Made by a program: the position numbers and the translations under genes
Notes under the pieces: model-generated
Databases searched by the model: none
Told to the model about the DNA's origin: nothing
The model's input: the letters and a program-made list of their open reading frames with translations, nothing else
In this document: piece after piece, positions 44,387 to 53,741 of the stretch
Layout: every line of letters starts with the position of its first letter
How positions within the stretch are numbered: the first letter of the stretch is position 1
Assembly (NCBI GenBank): GCA_029779535.1
Contig: JAKPAG010000049.1
Coordinates: 1-64,000, forward strand
DNA length: 64,000 nt
Reading direction: 5' to 3'
From: Pseudomonadota bacterium
GTDB lineage: Bacteria; Pseudomonadota; Alphaproteobacteria; Sphingomonadales; Sphingomonadaceae

Positions 44387-46357
44387 ATGATGCGTAACAG
44401 GCCTGCCCTGCTTTCGATCCTGCTGCTGGCCGGTTCTGCCGCCGCCATGGCTGCCAGCCCCGCCAAGCCGCCGCGCTGGAGCGCGGACGAGGCCAAGACC
44501 ATCGCCGCCTGGCAGCCCCGCGCTGCCGCCCGCCCCGATCCCCGGGTCGAAGCGCGGATCCGCCGCATTCTGGCCGGCATGACGCTGGAACAGAAGATCG
44601 GGCAGATGACCCAGCCCAGCATCCTGTCGATCACGCCGGATGAAGTGCGCCAGCATTACATCGGCTCGATCCTCAACGGCGGCGGCGGCTGGCCCGGTGG
44701 CAATAAGCATGCCGCTGTGGCCGATTGGGTCGGTCTGGCCAAGGCTTACGACACGGCGGCGCTGGCCAGTGACATGAAGGTCAAGGTGCCGCTGGTCTGG
44801 GGCGTGGATGCGGTCCACGGCCACAACAACGTGTTCGGCGCGACCACCTTTCCCCAGAACATCGGGCTGGGCGCGGCGGGCGATCCCGATCTGGTCGAAC
44901 GGATCGGGCGGGCCACCGCGCGGCAGGTTCGCTCCACCGGGATCGGCTGGGCCTTTGCTCCGACGCTGGCGGTGGTCCAGAACCAGCGCTGGGGGCGCAG
45001 TTATGAAAGCTATGGCAGCGATCCGGCGCTGGTATCGCGCCTGGGCGCGGCGCTGGTGCACGGCTTGCAGGGCAAGCTGACCGGCGATGGCGACGTGCTG
45101 GCATCGGCCAAGCACTTCGTCGGCGATGGCGGCACCTGGCGCGGGATCGACCAGGGCGAGAACCGCGCGGGCGAAGCGACGCTGGCCAGCCTGCACGGTG
45201 CGGGTTACTACGCGGCGCTGGACGCCGGGGTGCAGACCGTGATGGTCAGCTACAATTCCTGGGCGCGCGACGGTGCGGCCAATATGGGCAAGCTGCACGG
45301 CAACCGCGCGCTGGTGACCGGCGTGCTCAAGCAGCGGCTCAAGTTCGACGGACTGGTCGTGTCCGACTGGAACGCTATCGAGCAGGTTGCCGGGTGCGAA
45401 CGCGATCATTGCCCCGCCGCGATCAATGCCGGGGTCGACCTGTTCATGGTTCCCGACAACTGGAAGACCTTCATTGCCAAGACCGTGGCCGACGTGCGCG
45501 AAGGCCGCGTGCCTATGGCGCGGATCGACGATGCCGTCAGCCGGATCCTGCGGGTCAAGCTGCGCATGGGGTTGTTCGACCGGCCGACCACCGCCGGCGC
45601 GCTGACCGGCGATGCCAGCCAGCTGGCTGCGCGCGACCTGGCCCAGGAAGCCGTGCGCAAGAGCGCGGTCCTGCTCAAGAACGATGGCGCCGCCTTGCCG
45701 CTGGCCCCGGGTAAGCGCCTGCTGGTGGTGGGCGCGGCGGCTGACAGCTTCCCCGCGCAGTCGGGCGGCTGGTCGCTGACCTGGCAGGGCGAGGAAACCG
45801 ACAATGCCGACTATCCGCTGGGCGAAACCCTGCTGGGCGGGCTGCGCCGGGTTTACGGCGCGGACAACGTCACCTTCTCGGCCGATGGCAGCGCCTTTGC
45901 TCCGGGCAAGTTCGACGCGGTGATCGCGGTGCTGGGCGAACGGCCCTATGCCGAAATGAAAGGCGACGTGCGCTGGCCCGCGCCGCTGGCCCATTCGGCG
46001 CTCTACCCCGATCAGGCCGCCTTGCTGGGGCGTGTGGCCGGGCAGGGCGTGCCAGTGGTCAGCCTCCTCTATTCGGGCCGCACCACCTATGCCACCGATC
46101 TGATCAACCGTTCCGACGCCTTCGTCGCCGCGTTCCTGCCCGGGACCGAGGCTGGGGCGCTGGCCGATCTGCTGGCCGGGCGGCAAGGCCTGGATTTTCG
46201 GGGCCGCCTGTCCTTTGCCTGGCCCAACACCGCCTGCCCATCGGGTGGTGAGCCGGCGAGTGAGCGGCTGTTCTCGCGGGGCTTCGGCCTGAGCTATGCC
46301 GGCCGGGTCGCAACGGGCCGCCTCGCCGAAGCCCCCATCCTCGCCGCTTGCCCCTGA
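44387..46357 (+). CDS. Periplasmic GH3 beta-glucosidase / exo-beta-glucanase
   Basis: A 656-residue glycoside hydrolase of family 3 with a signal peptide (RPALLSILLLAGSAAAMAAS). The barrel domain contains MTLEQKIGQMTQPSI, VPLVWGVDAVHGHNNV, SAKHFVGDGGTWRGIDQGE and the nucleophile Asp in LVVSDWNAIEQ. The second domain has RKSAVLLKNDGAALPLAPGKRLLVVG and ends LSFAWPNTACPS...RGFGLSYA. Close relatives of the exo-glucanase group carry a further C-terminal domain of 150-200 residues that is absent here. It should release glucose from beta-linked oligomers. I start at the first of two adjacent ATGs before the signal peptide. Confidence 0.93.
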   Translation: MMRNRPALLSILLLAGSAAAMAASPAKPPRWSADEAKTIAAWQPRAAARPDPRVEARIRRILAGMTLEQKIGQMTQPSILSITPDEVRQHYIGSILNGGGGWPGGNKHAAVADWVGLAKAYDTAALASDMKVKVPLVWGVDAVHGHNNVFGATTFPQNIGLGAAGDPDLVERIGRATARQVRSTGIGWAFAPTLAVVQNQRWGRSYESYGSDPALVSRLGAALVHGLQGKLTGDGDVLASAKHFVGDGGTWRGIDQGENRAGEATLASLHGAGYYAALDAGVQTVMVSYNSWARDGAANMGKLHGNRALVTGVLKQRLKFDGLVVSDWNAIEQVAGCERDHCPAAINAGVDLFMVPDNWKTFIAKTVADVREGRVPMARIDDAVSRILRVKLRMGLFDRPTTAGALTGDASQLAARDLAQEAVRKSAVLLKNDGAALPLAPGKRLLVVGAAADSFPAQSGGWSLTWQGEETDNADYPLGETLLGGLRRVYGADNVTFSADGSAFAPGKFDAVIAVLGERPYAEMKGDVRWPAPLAHSALYPDQAALLGRVAGQGVPVVSLLYSGRTTYATDLINRSDAFVAAFLPGTEAGALADLLAGRQGLDFRGRLSFAWPNTACPSGGEPASERLFSRGFGLSYAGRVATGRLAEAPILAACP

Positions 46358-46396
46358 CCGGCAGGCGTGCCAGCAGCGGGTAAGGGAGGTCGCAGG

Positions 46397-47902
46397 ATGA
46401 CGCCGATCAGGAAAATTCTCATCGCCGGGGGCGGTTCCTCCGGCTGGATGACCGCGGCCCTGCTCGCCCGGCTGTTCCAGGGGCTCTACGAAATCGTGCT
46501 GGTCGAAAGCGAGCAGATCGGTACGATCGGCGTCGGCGAAGCGACCATCCCCGCGATCAAGAAATACACCGAGCTGCTGGGGCTGGACGAGGATGAATTC
46601 ATCGCCCGCACCCAGGCCAGCTTCAAGCTGGGCATCCAGTTCGTCGACTGGTGGAAGCAGGGCTCCAGCTACATCCACGGTTTCGGGGTGATCGGGCAGG
46701 ACTGGGAATGGCTGCGGATGCACCATTACTGGCTCAAGGCGAACCAGCAGGGCCGCGCCCAGGATTTCGCCGCCTATTCGATCAACACCGCCGCCGCGCT
46801 GGAAAACAAGTTCCTGCGCGCCCAGGTGCAGATGGGCGACAGCCCGCTCGGCCAGATTGCCCATGCGTTCCATTTCGATGCCGCGCTGTTTGCCCGGTTC
46901 CTGTCGGCCTATGCCCAGGAACGCGGCGTGCGGCGGCGCGAGGGCAGGATCGTCGACGTTACCCTGCGCGGCGATGACGGGTTCATCGCAAGCGTGACGA
47001 TGGACGATGGCGAAGAGATCGCCGCCGACCTGTTCATCGATTGCTCGGGCTTTCGCGGGCTGTTCATCAACCAGGCGCTGAAGGTGCCGTTCGATGACTG
47101 GTCGCACTGGCTGCCCTGCGACCGGGCGATCGCGGTGCCGTGCGAACGCTCGGACAATTTCACGCCTTACACCCGCTCCACCGCGCATGGTGCGGGCTGG
47201 CAGTGGCGCATTCCGCTCCAGCACCGCACCGGCAACGGCCACGTCTTCTCCACCCGGTTCATGGACGATGCAGAGGCCGAGCGCATCCTGCTTGCCAACC
47301 TCGACGGCGCGCCGCGCGCCGATCCGTTCAAGGTGGATTTCAAGGCGGGCAAGCGGCGCGAGCTGTGGCACAAGAACTGCGTTGCCGTGGGGCTGGCGGG
47401 CGGCTTTCTCGAGCCGCTGGAATCGACCAGCCTGCATCTGGTCCAGGCCGGGATCATCCGCCTGGTCCGGCTGCTGCCTGATGCCGGGTTCGATCCTGCC
47501 ACCATTGCCGAATTCAACCGCCAGACCGATTTCGAATACGAGCGGATCCGCGATTTCATCATCCTGCACTACAAGGCGACCGAACGCAGCGACACGCCGT
47601 TCTGGGACTATTGCCGGACGATGGACGTGCCCGAAACCTTGCAGCGCAAGCTGGACCTGTGGATGGCCAACGGTCGCATCTTCCGCGAGGATGAGGAACT
47701 GTTCGCCGAGGAAAGCTGGATCCAGGTCCTGCTGGGTCAGGGGATCGTGCCGCGCGGATATGACCCCTTGGTCGACATCAAGAGCGACGCGCAGATCGCG
47801 CAGTACCTGGGCAATATCGCCGCGGTGATCGGCAAGTGCGTGGCGGTGATGCCCAGCCACGCCGAATACGTCGCCAAGACCTGCCCCGCGCCGGCGGCAT
47901 GA
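46397..47902 (+). CDS. FAD-dependent tryptophan-halogenase family protein
   Basis: A 501-residue flavoprotein. Motifs of the halogenase family are all present: the FAD-binding GGGSSGWMTA (residues 11-20), VGEATIPAI, a lysine at residue 77 in SFKLGIQFVDW at the place of the catalytic Lys of PrnA, the signature WxWxIP as WQWRIP (about residue 268), and the Glu of FLEPLESTSLHL. Family members form hypohalous acid from FADH2, oxygen and halide and chlorinate or brominate an aromatic. Such genes sit in many TonB-linked sugar loci of sphingomonads and Caulobacter without known substrate. Good ribosome binding site (GGGAGG). It overlaps the GH30 gene by 4 bases. Confidence 0.92.
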   Translation: MTPIRKILIAGGGSSGWMTAALLARLFQGLYEIVLVESEQIGTIGVGEATIPAIKKYTELLGLDEDEFIARTQASFKLGIQFVDWWKQGSSYIHGFGVIGQDWEWLRMHHYWLKANQQGRAQDFAAYSINTAAALENKFLRAQVQMGDSPLGQIAHAFHFDAALFARFLSAYAQERGVRRREGRIVDVTLRGDDGFIASVTMDDGEEIAADLFIDCSGFRGLFINQALKVPFDDWSHWLPCDRAIAVPCERSDNFTPYTRSTAHGAGWQWRIPLQHRTGNGHVFSTRFMDDAEAERILLANLDGAPRADPFKVDFKAGKRRELWHKNCVAVGLAGGFLEPLESTSLHLVQAGIIRLVRLLPDAGFDPATIAEFNRQTDFEYERIRDFIILHYKATERSDTPFWDYCRTMDVPETLQRKLDLWMANGRIFREDEELFAEESWIQVLLGQGIVPRGYDPLVDIKSDAQIAQYLGNIAAVIGKCVAVMPSHAEYVAKTCPAPAA

Positions 47903-49335
47903 TCCGCCGCGCCGCGTTGCTGGGCCTGGTGCTGGGCGCTCTGGCGCTTGCTTCGCCCGCGCCGGCCGCGCGGCCCCGGCCCGCGCCGCGCGCGCAGGTC
48001 TGGGCCAGCAGTGCCGACGGCGCGCGCAAGCTGGCGCGCCAGGCCGATCTTGCGCCCGCGGCCGCGGCAGGGACCGTGCTGACCATCGATCCCGCGCGCA
48101 CCGATCAGCGCGTGGTCGGCTTCGGTGCGGCGATGACCGATGCTTCGGCCGAACTGCTGCAAGTGGCGCTGCCGCCCGCGCGCCGCCGAGCGCTCTATGC
48201 CGAGCTGTTCGGGCGGCAGGGGCTGGCGCTGGGCTTCGTGCGGGTGCCGATTGGTGCGTCGGACTTCTCGCGCCGTCACTACAGCCTGAATGATCTGCCG
48301 CCGGGTCAGCGCGATCCGGGCATGGCGCGCTTCAGCATGGCGGGGCCGGTCCGCTTTCAGATCCCGGCGCTGCAAGCGGCGCGGCGGGTCAACCCGGGGT
48401 TGGTGCTGATGGCCAGCCCGTGGAGCGCGCCGGCCTGGATGAAGGACAGCGGCAGCCTGATCACCGGGCGGCTGCGCGGCGATGCCCATGCGGCCTATGC
48501 CGCCTACTTCACCCGCTACCTCGATGCGATGACCCGCGCCGGGCTGGCGGTGGCCTATGTCTCGGTCCAGAATGAACCCGCGTTCGAGCCGAAGGACTAT
48601 CCCGGCATGCGGATGAGCGCGGGCGACCGCGCGGCCTTTGTCGCCACGGCGCTGGGTCCGGCGCTGGCGCGGCGGCGGCAACGCACGCAGATCCTCGAAT
48701 GGGACCACAACTGGGACCACCCGGAAGAGCCGCTGGCCGTGCTGGCCGATCCGGCGGCGCGGCGCTTCATCGCCGGGGTAGCCTGGCACTGCTATGCCGG
48801 CGATCCCAAGGTCATGGCCGAAGTGCGCGCCGCCTATCCCGACAAGCAGGTGTTCTTTTCCGAATGCTCGGGCGGTAACTGGTCGCCGAACTGGGGCGAG
48901 GCGATGGGCTGGATGTTCGACAACCTGATCATCGCCCCCTTGCGCGCCGGATCGCGCGGGACCCTGCTGTGGAACCTGACGCTGGATGAAAACCACGGAC
49001 CGCACCTGGGCGGCTGCGGCGATTGCCGGGCGGTGGTGACGATCGACCGGGCCAGGGGCACGGTGACGCGCAATCTCGAATACTACGTGCTGGGCCATGC
49101 CAGCCGGTTCGTGCGGCCCGGCGCGCTGCGGATCGCCAGCCACGGCGGCGAGGCGGCGGGCGCGGCCCACGCCGCGTTCCGCAATCCTGATGGCTCGCTG
49201 GTGCTGCTGGCGCGCAATGGGGGCAAGGCTCCGCTGGCCCTTGCCATCATGGTGCAGGGCAAGGCATGGCCGCTGACCATGCCTGCCGGAGAAATCATCA
49301 CCCTGGTCTGGCCCGCGCCGGGCCCACGGCGTTGA
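47899..49335 (+). CDS. GH30 beta-glycosidase (glucosylceramidase-like)
   Basis: A 478-residue secreted enzyme with signal peptide MIRRAALLGLVLGALALASPAPAA. The GH30 barrel begins QRVVGFGAAMTDASAELL. The acid/base Glu is in VSVQNEPAFEPKDYPG and the nucleophile Glu in QVFFSECSGGNWSPNWGEAMGW; a C-terminal beta domain follows. The subfamily holds glucosylceramidases and beta-1,6-glucanases. In this locus a beta-1,6- or mixed-linkage glucan, or a glucosylated lipid, is plausible. Its ATG overlaps the halogenase stop and its stop overlaps the carrier TTG, so these genes form one coupled operon. Confidence 0.9.
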   Translation: MIRRAALLGLVLGALALASPAPAARPRPAPRAQVWASSADGARKLARQADLAPAAAAGTVLTIDPARTDQRVVGFGAAMTDASAELLQVALPPARRRALYAELFGRQGLALGFVRVPIGASDFSRRHYSLNDLPPGQRDPGMARFSMAGPVRFQIPALQAARRVNPGLVLMASPWSAPAWMKDSGSLITGRLRGDAHAAYAAYFTRYLDAMTRAGLAVAYVSVQNEPAFEPKDYPGMRMSAGDRAAFVATALGPALARRRQRTQILEWDHNWDHPEEPLAVLADPAARRFIAGVAWHCYAGDPKVMAEVRAAYPDKQVFFSECSGGNWSPNWGEAMGWMFDNLIIAPLRAGSRGTLLWNLTLDENHGPHLGGCGDCRAVVTIDRARGTVTRNLEYYVLGHASRFVRPGALRIASHGGEAAGAAHAAFRNPDGSLVLLARNGGKAPLALAIMVQGKAWPLTMPAGEIITLVWPAPGPRR

Positions 49336-50575
49336 TTGCGCGGCTGCGCGCACTGGGGATTAGCGGCGCGTTCATCGCGGTCACGACGCTGTTCTGCGTC
49401 TGGGGCTTCATCTCGTCGAACAACGATCCGCTGATCGTGACCCTGCGCGCGGCGTTCCGGCTCGGCTATACCGAAGGGCTGGCGGTGCAGCTGGTCAGCT
49501 TCCTGGCCTATGGCGTGATGTCCCTGCCCGCCGCCGCGCTCAGCCAGCGGCTCGGCCTGCCGCGCACGATCCAGCTGGCCTTGCTGACCATGATCGCCGG
49601 CTGCCTGCTGATCCGTGCCGTGCTGCCCTGGCAAAGCTATGGCGCGATCCTGGCCGCGCTGTTCGTGCTGGCGGTGGGGATCAACGTGCTGCAGGTCGCG
49701 GCCAATCCGCTCGCCGCTGCGCTGGGGCCGCAGCAGACCAGCCATTTCCGGCTCAGCCTCGCCCAGGCGTTCAATTCGCTGGGGGTGGTGCTGGGCGCCC
49801 ATTTCGGATCAAGGGTCATGCTGGGCGAGCGCGAACTGGTGGCCCATCCCGGCGGGTTGAGCGATGCGACGCAGCGCACCGAAGCGCTGGGCGCCGTGCA
49901 CCATGCCTATGGCGTGATGGCGCTGATGCTGGCCGCGCTGACGGTCTTCCTGTGGAGCCAGCGCCGGCGCATCACGGCGGCGGCCAGCACGATTGCGCCC
50001 GCGCCGTCGGTTTCGCCGCTGGCGGCGCTGCGCTCGCGCTGGGCCATGGCCGGAGCCGTGGCGCTTGGGCTCTATGTCGGCGCGGAAGTGTCGATCGGCA
50101 GCGTGATGATCAACTTCCTGCACCAGCCGGGGGTGCTTGACCTGCCGTTCGAACGGGGCGGGGAACTGCTCGCCAACTTCTATTGGGGCGGGGCATTGGC
50201 CGGGCGGTTCATCGGTGCGGCGCTGCTGATGCGGATCGCCGCGCCGCGCCTGCTGGGCGCCAACGCGCTGTTCGCCGCCGTGCTGTGCGGTTTGGCCATT
50301 GGCGGGCATGGCCCGGTGGCGGGCTATGCCGCGCTGGCCGTGGGACTGTGCAATTCGATCATGTTCCCGACGATCTTCTCGATCACGCTGGAACGCGCCG
50401 GGGTTCCGCAAAGCGCCACCTCTGGTCTGCTCTGCCTGGCGATCGCCGGGGGGCGCTGATCCCGCTGCTGGTCGGGCTGATTGCCGATGGCACCAGCCTG
50501 GCCCTGGCGTTCAGCGTGCCGCTGCTGGCCTACGGCGTGATCGCCAGTTTTGCGCTGCGCGCCGCGCGCGCCTAG
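49332..50575 (+). pseudogene. FucP-like MFS sugar transporter, frameshifted near its 3' end
   Basis: An inner-membrane sugar:proton symporter of the FucP/GluP group. The first frame runs from a TTG that overlaps the GH30 stop to a TGA at 50459, giving 375 residues with about ten membrane segments (FCVWGFISSNNDPLIVTLRAAF near the start). The protein breaks off in LLCLAIAGG within a run of six G (50448-50453). Adding one G restores the frame and the expected end ALIPLLVGLIADGTSLALAFSVPLLAYGVIASFAL, to a TAG at 50573-50575. So the last transmembrane helices are out of frame. It may be a real mutation, a slippery site or a sequencing error. It would carry the released glucose or disaccharide into the cell. 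Confidence 0.8.
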
Positions 50576-53346
50576 CCGTGCGCACCGAACTGGTTGGCGA
50601 TGGCGGTGGTGATCCGCAGCGCCAGCGCCTGCGCGCGTTCAATCGGGTCGATGAAGTCGCGGTGGATCGCGCCGTAGCCGGTGGCGGCATCGTCGGGATA
50701 GTCGCTGGGTTCGGCCACGGTGAAATCGCCGATCTGCGGGAAGCTGACCGGAAAGGCGCGGCGCAGCTGGGCCAGCGCTTCGTCGATCCGCAGGGTGAAG
50801 ACCATTTCCAGCACATCTTCACGCGCGATGTCGTTGGCGCGGCTGAACGCCGGGACCGAGACCGCGCGCAGGAACATGTGCTGCAGCAGCGCCAGCCGCA
50901 GCGCCTGCAGCACGCCCAGCTGGCGGCGGGTATGCTCGCGGCCCGGCAGCGGCGCTTCGTCCGGGATCAGGGCCAGCAAGCGGTGCAGTTTGAGCGCATC
51001 GACCCGCAGACGTGAGGCCAGGCGGCGGAACACCCCGGTGCGGTCATCCTTGGTCAGGTATTCGGCCAGCGCCAGGCAGGCATCGGCAATGTCCTGTTCA
51101 TCGCCGCGATAGGGGCGGCTGGCCCAGTAGGCGGAATTGAACAGCTCGCCATAGGCGGCCACTGTCTTGATGCTGGCCAGCGCGTTGGCGGCGCGGACCA
51201 GGCGGACCAGTTGGCGGCCGCGCTCGCTGTCACGCAGCAGACCGGCCAGTTCCTCGTAATTGCCTTCGGCCGCCGTGCCGAATCCGGCAATCACGTTGAC
51301 CGGATAGCCCAGCTGCTGGAGCACGGCGTTGTGCGGAATCGCGCGGATCTGGCGCAGGCTCATCTGCCGGTCGGCGGCCAGGTCCGACTGGCGGCGGCTC
51401 TTGCGGCTGCCGGTGTCGTTGAGCAGCCCGAGGCCAAATGCGGTGACCGCGCGGGCATAGGTCTGGCTGATCAGCTGCGCCTGCTGGAAACGGCGGATCG
51501 CGCGGTAGAAATCGAGGCTCAGGTCAGTGCGGCGATAGAACGGATCGGTTGGCGCATCTGGATCGGTGCGCGCCGGGGCCAGCTCGGCAAAGCGGGTCAG
51601 CGTGGCCAGCGCCAGTTCCGGCGTGCCGAAGAACAGGTAGCCATCGCCACCCTGGAAGCTGACTTCCGGTTCCAGCGCGATCCCCGCCCGCACGAAACGC
51701 CGCCGCGCCCAGGGCGAAAGTGGCCAGGCCAGCCGGTCCGCAAAGCCGCCGGGATGCGCGCCGCGCCCCATGCTTTCGCCGTGGGTGTTGAAGATCAGCG
51801 CGGACACATCGCCCAGACCGTTGGCCTGCATCGCCTCCGACAGGCGGCCCTGCAGCCGCTCGATCGCCAGCGCCGCCGGGATCTGGCCAACGAAGCGCCC
51901 GGCATCGGAAAAGCCGGTCTGGATCGACACCCGCCCGCGCGCCTTGGCATATTCACGGTAGGCGTCTTCGGCCAGCAGCGCGTCGAGGAACCGCCCGCCG
52001 TGTTCCAGCGCGCTTTCGGTTTCGAACAGCGGCGATACGTCAACCTTGTCGGCAATCCCGAATAGCCGAGCGAAATAGAGCGCGGCGAGCATCGTGGTGG
52101 GCTGTTCGCATTCGGCCACCAGCATCCGGATCGGGGCGTCGTTGTCCACGTGGTGCAGGATCTGAACCATGGCGAGGAACTGGCGCACGGCGGTGCTGTT
52201 CTCGATCGCCAGCGCGGCGAAATTGCTGCGCAGCGGCCGCGCTTCGGCCAGCAACTCGCGCATCCGCACCAGCGCGGCCTGGCTGGCGAGGTCAAGCGTT
52301 CCACTGGGATCGATCCGTCGGCGAATCGCGTTCTGCAGCTGGCTGGAGTTCACCCGGAAGTGGATCCAGCCCATGCCCAGCCCATCCGCGCGCATCGCCG
52401 CGGCGGTGACCAGTAGCGCCTGCGCCTGCGCGTCCTCTGCCGGGGCAGCCAAGGCTTCCAGTTCCGCAATGACCGGGCCCAGGCTGGTCAGCTTGTCGGG
52501 ATGATCGGCGGTCAGGGTGTTGGCGGCGGCCGAAAGCGCGGCGGGATCGGACAGGTCGGCGGCGAACAGGGCCGCCATTTCCCCGGCCCGCTCGGCGGCA
52601 CGGTCCAGCCGCACGGCCAGCGCGGGAGCGTCGGCGCGCAGCGCGGCGGCATAGCTGCCCAGCCGCTGGGCCTTTTCCGACAAGCGGTATCGCAGCGACG
52701 TGGCCCAGGAAATGTCGGTGCGTCCGTCCATGTCATAGCCCACCCAGCTGGCAAAGCGCAGCGGCAGCGGGGCCAGTTCCCGCCAGTGATCGGGCCAGCG
52801 GTGGCGCGCTTCGGCAAACAGGCGCGCGTTGATCGCATCGCGCGCGGCCTGGGCGCGGGCAATCGCGGCCATCGCCTGGTCGTGCTCGCCGTCCAGTGTC
52901 AGCCCATCGCGGGCATGGGGGGCAAGACAGGCCGAGCCGCTTTGCGTCGACTGATCGGCGGCGGTCCGTGCCACGGCAGCGGCCTGCGCGCGGGTCAGCA
53001 GGAACGTGGGGTGGGCAGTAAACACCACGTGGACCAGCGCGCTGCGCCAGCGCGCGGCAAAGCTGTCGAAGTCGGCGTCCTGCGCCGCCAGCGCGCCGAT
53101 GCGGTCAAGGTTGCCGACGGCGTCCAGCGGGGCGACCAGCCGGGCGAGCCGGTCGGCCCGGGCGGTCAGCCCTTCGCATTCCAGTTCGGCCACCATCGCT
53201 TCAAGCTGGGCGAAATCCAGCCCGCCGCTTTCGATCCGCCGCGACAGTTCCAGCCCCAGCTGGAATACCGGGTTGAACAACGGCGTATCGCGCGTCTGCT
53301 GGTGCAGTTCCTCAAGTCGGGCGTCGAGTTCGGCGATTGTGGTCAT
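50572..53346 (-). CDS. Divergent phosphoenolpyruvate carboxylase family protein
   Basis: A 924-residue protein with the PEP carboxylase layout. Conserved sites: FTAHPT (about residue 109, catalytic-type His), IHFRVNSSQLQ near residue 325, PLFET (about 440) and the Asp of GFSDAGRF (about 475), the last two corresponding to the metal ligands of the E. coli enzyme. The hallmark loops are altered. GYSDSxKDAG reads GFSDAGRFVG, the glycine-rich HGRGGxxGRGG loop reads THGESMGRGAHPGG, and the C-terminal NTG is absent (the chain ends FGAHG). It may be a true carboxylase of a diverged subclass or an enzyme with another reaction. Start: ATG behind AGGAGCCGCGC. Its stop shares CTAG with the convergent carrier. 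Confidence 0.75.
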   Translation of the reverse strand: MTTIAELDARLEELHQQTRDTPLFNPVFQLGLELSRRIESGGLDFAQLEAMVAELECEGLTARADRLARLVAPLDAVGNLDRIGALAAQDADFDSFAARWRSALVHVVFTAHPTFLLTRAQAAAVARTAADQSTQSGSACLAPHARDGLTLDGEHDQAMAAIARAQAARDAINARLFAEARHRWPDHWRELAPLPLRFASWVGYDMDGRTDISWATSLRYRLSEKAQRLGSYAAALRADAPALAVRLDRAAERAGEMAALFAADLSDPAALSAAANTLTADHPDKLTSLGPVIAELEALAAPAEDAQAQALLVTAAAMRADGLGMGWIHFRVNSSQLQNAIRRRIDPSGTLDLASQAALVRMRELLAEARPLRSNFAALAIENSTAVRQFLAMVQILHHVDNDAPIRMLVAECEQPTTMLAALYFARLFGIADKVDVSPLFETESALEHGGRFLDALLAEDAYREYAKARGRVSIQTGFSDAGRFVGQIPAALAIERLQGRLSEAMQANGLGDVSALIFNTHGESMGRGAHPGGFADRLAWPLSPWARRRFVRAGIALEPEVSFQGGDGYLFFGTPELALATLTRFAELAPARTDPDAPTDPFYRRTDLSLDFYRAIRRFQQAQLISQTYARAVTAFGLGLLNDTGSRKSRRQSDLAADRQMSLRQIRAIPHNAVLQQLGYPVNVIAGFGTAAEGNYEELAGLLRDSERGRQLVRLVRAANALASIKTVAAYGELFNSAYWASRPYRGDEQDIADACLALAEYLTKDDRTGVFRRLASRLRVDALKLHRLLALIPDEAPLPGREHTRRQLGVLQALRLALLQHMFLRAVSVPAFSRANDIAREDVLEMVFTLRIDEALAQLRRAFPVSFPQIGDFTVAEPSDYPDDAATGYGAIHRDFIDPIERAQALALRITTAIANQFGAHG

Positions 53347-53449
53347 GCGCGGCTCCTGCGGGCGGGCAGGGCGGGGGCTAACACCCTGCACCATGCTGCA
53401 CCATAGCGGGCGCCTGCGAATACGTCTGCGAGGGCGCCGCCGCTGCGCG

Positions 53450-53734
53450 CTAGAGGAAGTTGTTCGGCCAGATCACCGTGCGCCACATGTGGCGCACGGT
53501 GAAATCGCCGAACCGGCAGCGGAAGAAATCCATCAGCGTCGGGCGCTCGGGCATGCGCGGCAGGGCGGGATTATCGCCCATCATCATCACCGCATTGTCC
53601 TTCAGCCGGTCCAGCACATCCGGTTCCGGATCGGGCGTGCCCGTGCCGATCCAGCCGATCGGGCTGGACAGGATCAAGCGTTCGCGCCCGGCCTGGGGCC
53701 AGGGACGCTCATCGCCGGGGGGATTGCCGCACAT
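53450..53734 (-). CDS. Small doubtful ORF, possible remnant
   Basis: A 94-residue frame with strongly GC-rich third positions, as in real genes here. It reads MMMGDNPALPRMPERPTLMDFFRCRFG near the middle and ends HMWRTVIWPNNFL. I do not recognise a complete domain. The two segments remind me of the N-terminal and extreme C-terminal parts of longer HD-type proteins, which would make this an internal deletion derivative; that is weak memory-based inference. A 30-bp perfect palindrome lies within its last codons. The ATG has no clear ribosome binding site. It occupies most of the otherwise gene-free 53,347-53,854 stretch. Confidence 0.35.
   Translation of the reverse strand: MCGNPPGDERPWPQAGRERLILSSPIGWIGTGTPDPEPDVLDRLKDNAVMMMGDNPALPRMPERPTLMDFFRCRFGDFTVRHMWRTVIWPNNFL
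53473..53502. repeat. 30-bp perfect palindrome
   Basis: A perfect 15+15 inverted repeat without spacer: the left arm starts TCACCGTGCGCCACA and the right arm is its exact complement. It lies inside the small ORF at 53450-53734, about 127 bases upstream of the PEP-carboxylase-like gene. Confidence 0.85.
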
Positions 53735-53741
53735 GCGCGAA

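Noticed and set aside
41333..47860. Long minus-strand frames (998 and 1167 codons) opposite the TonB, GH3 and halogenase genes
   Set aside because: Antisense shadows of well-supported genes, with unlikely amino-acid composition and no domain.
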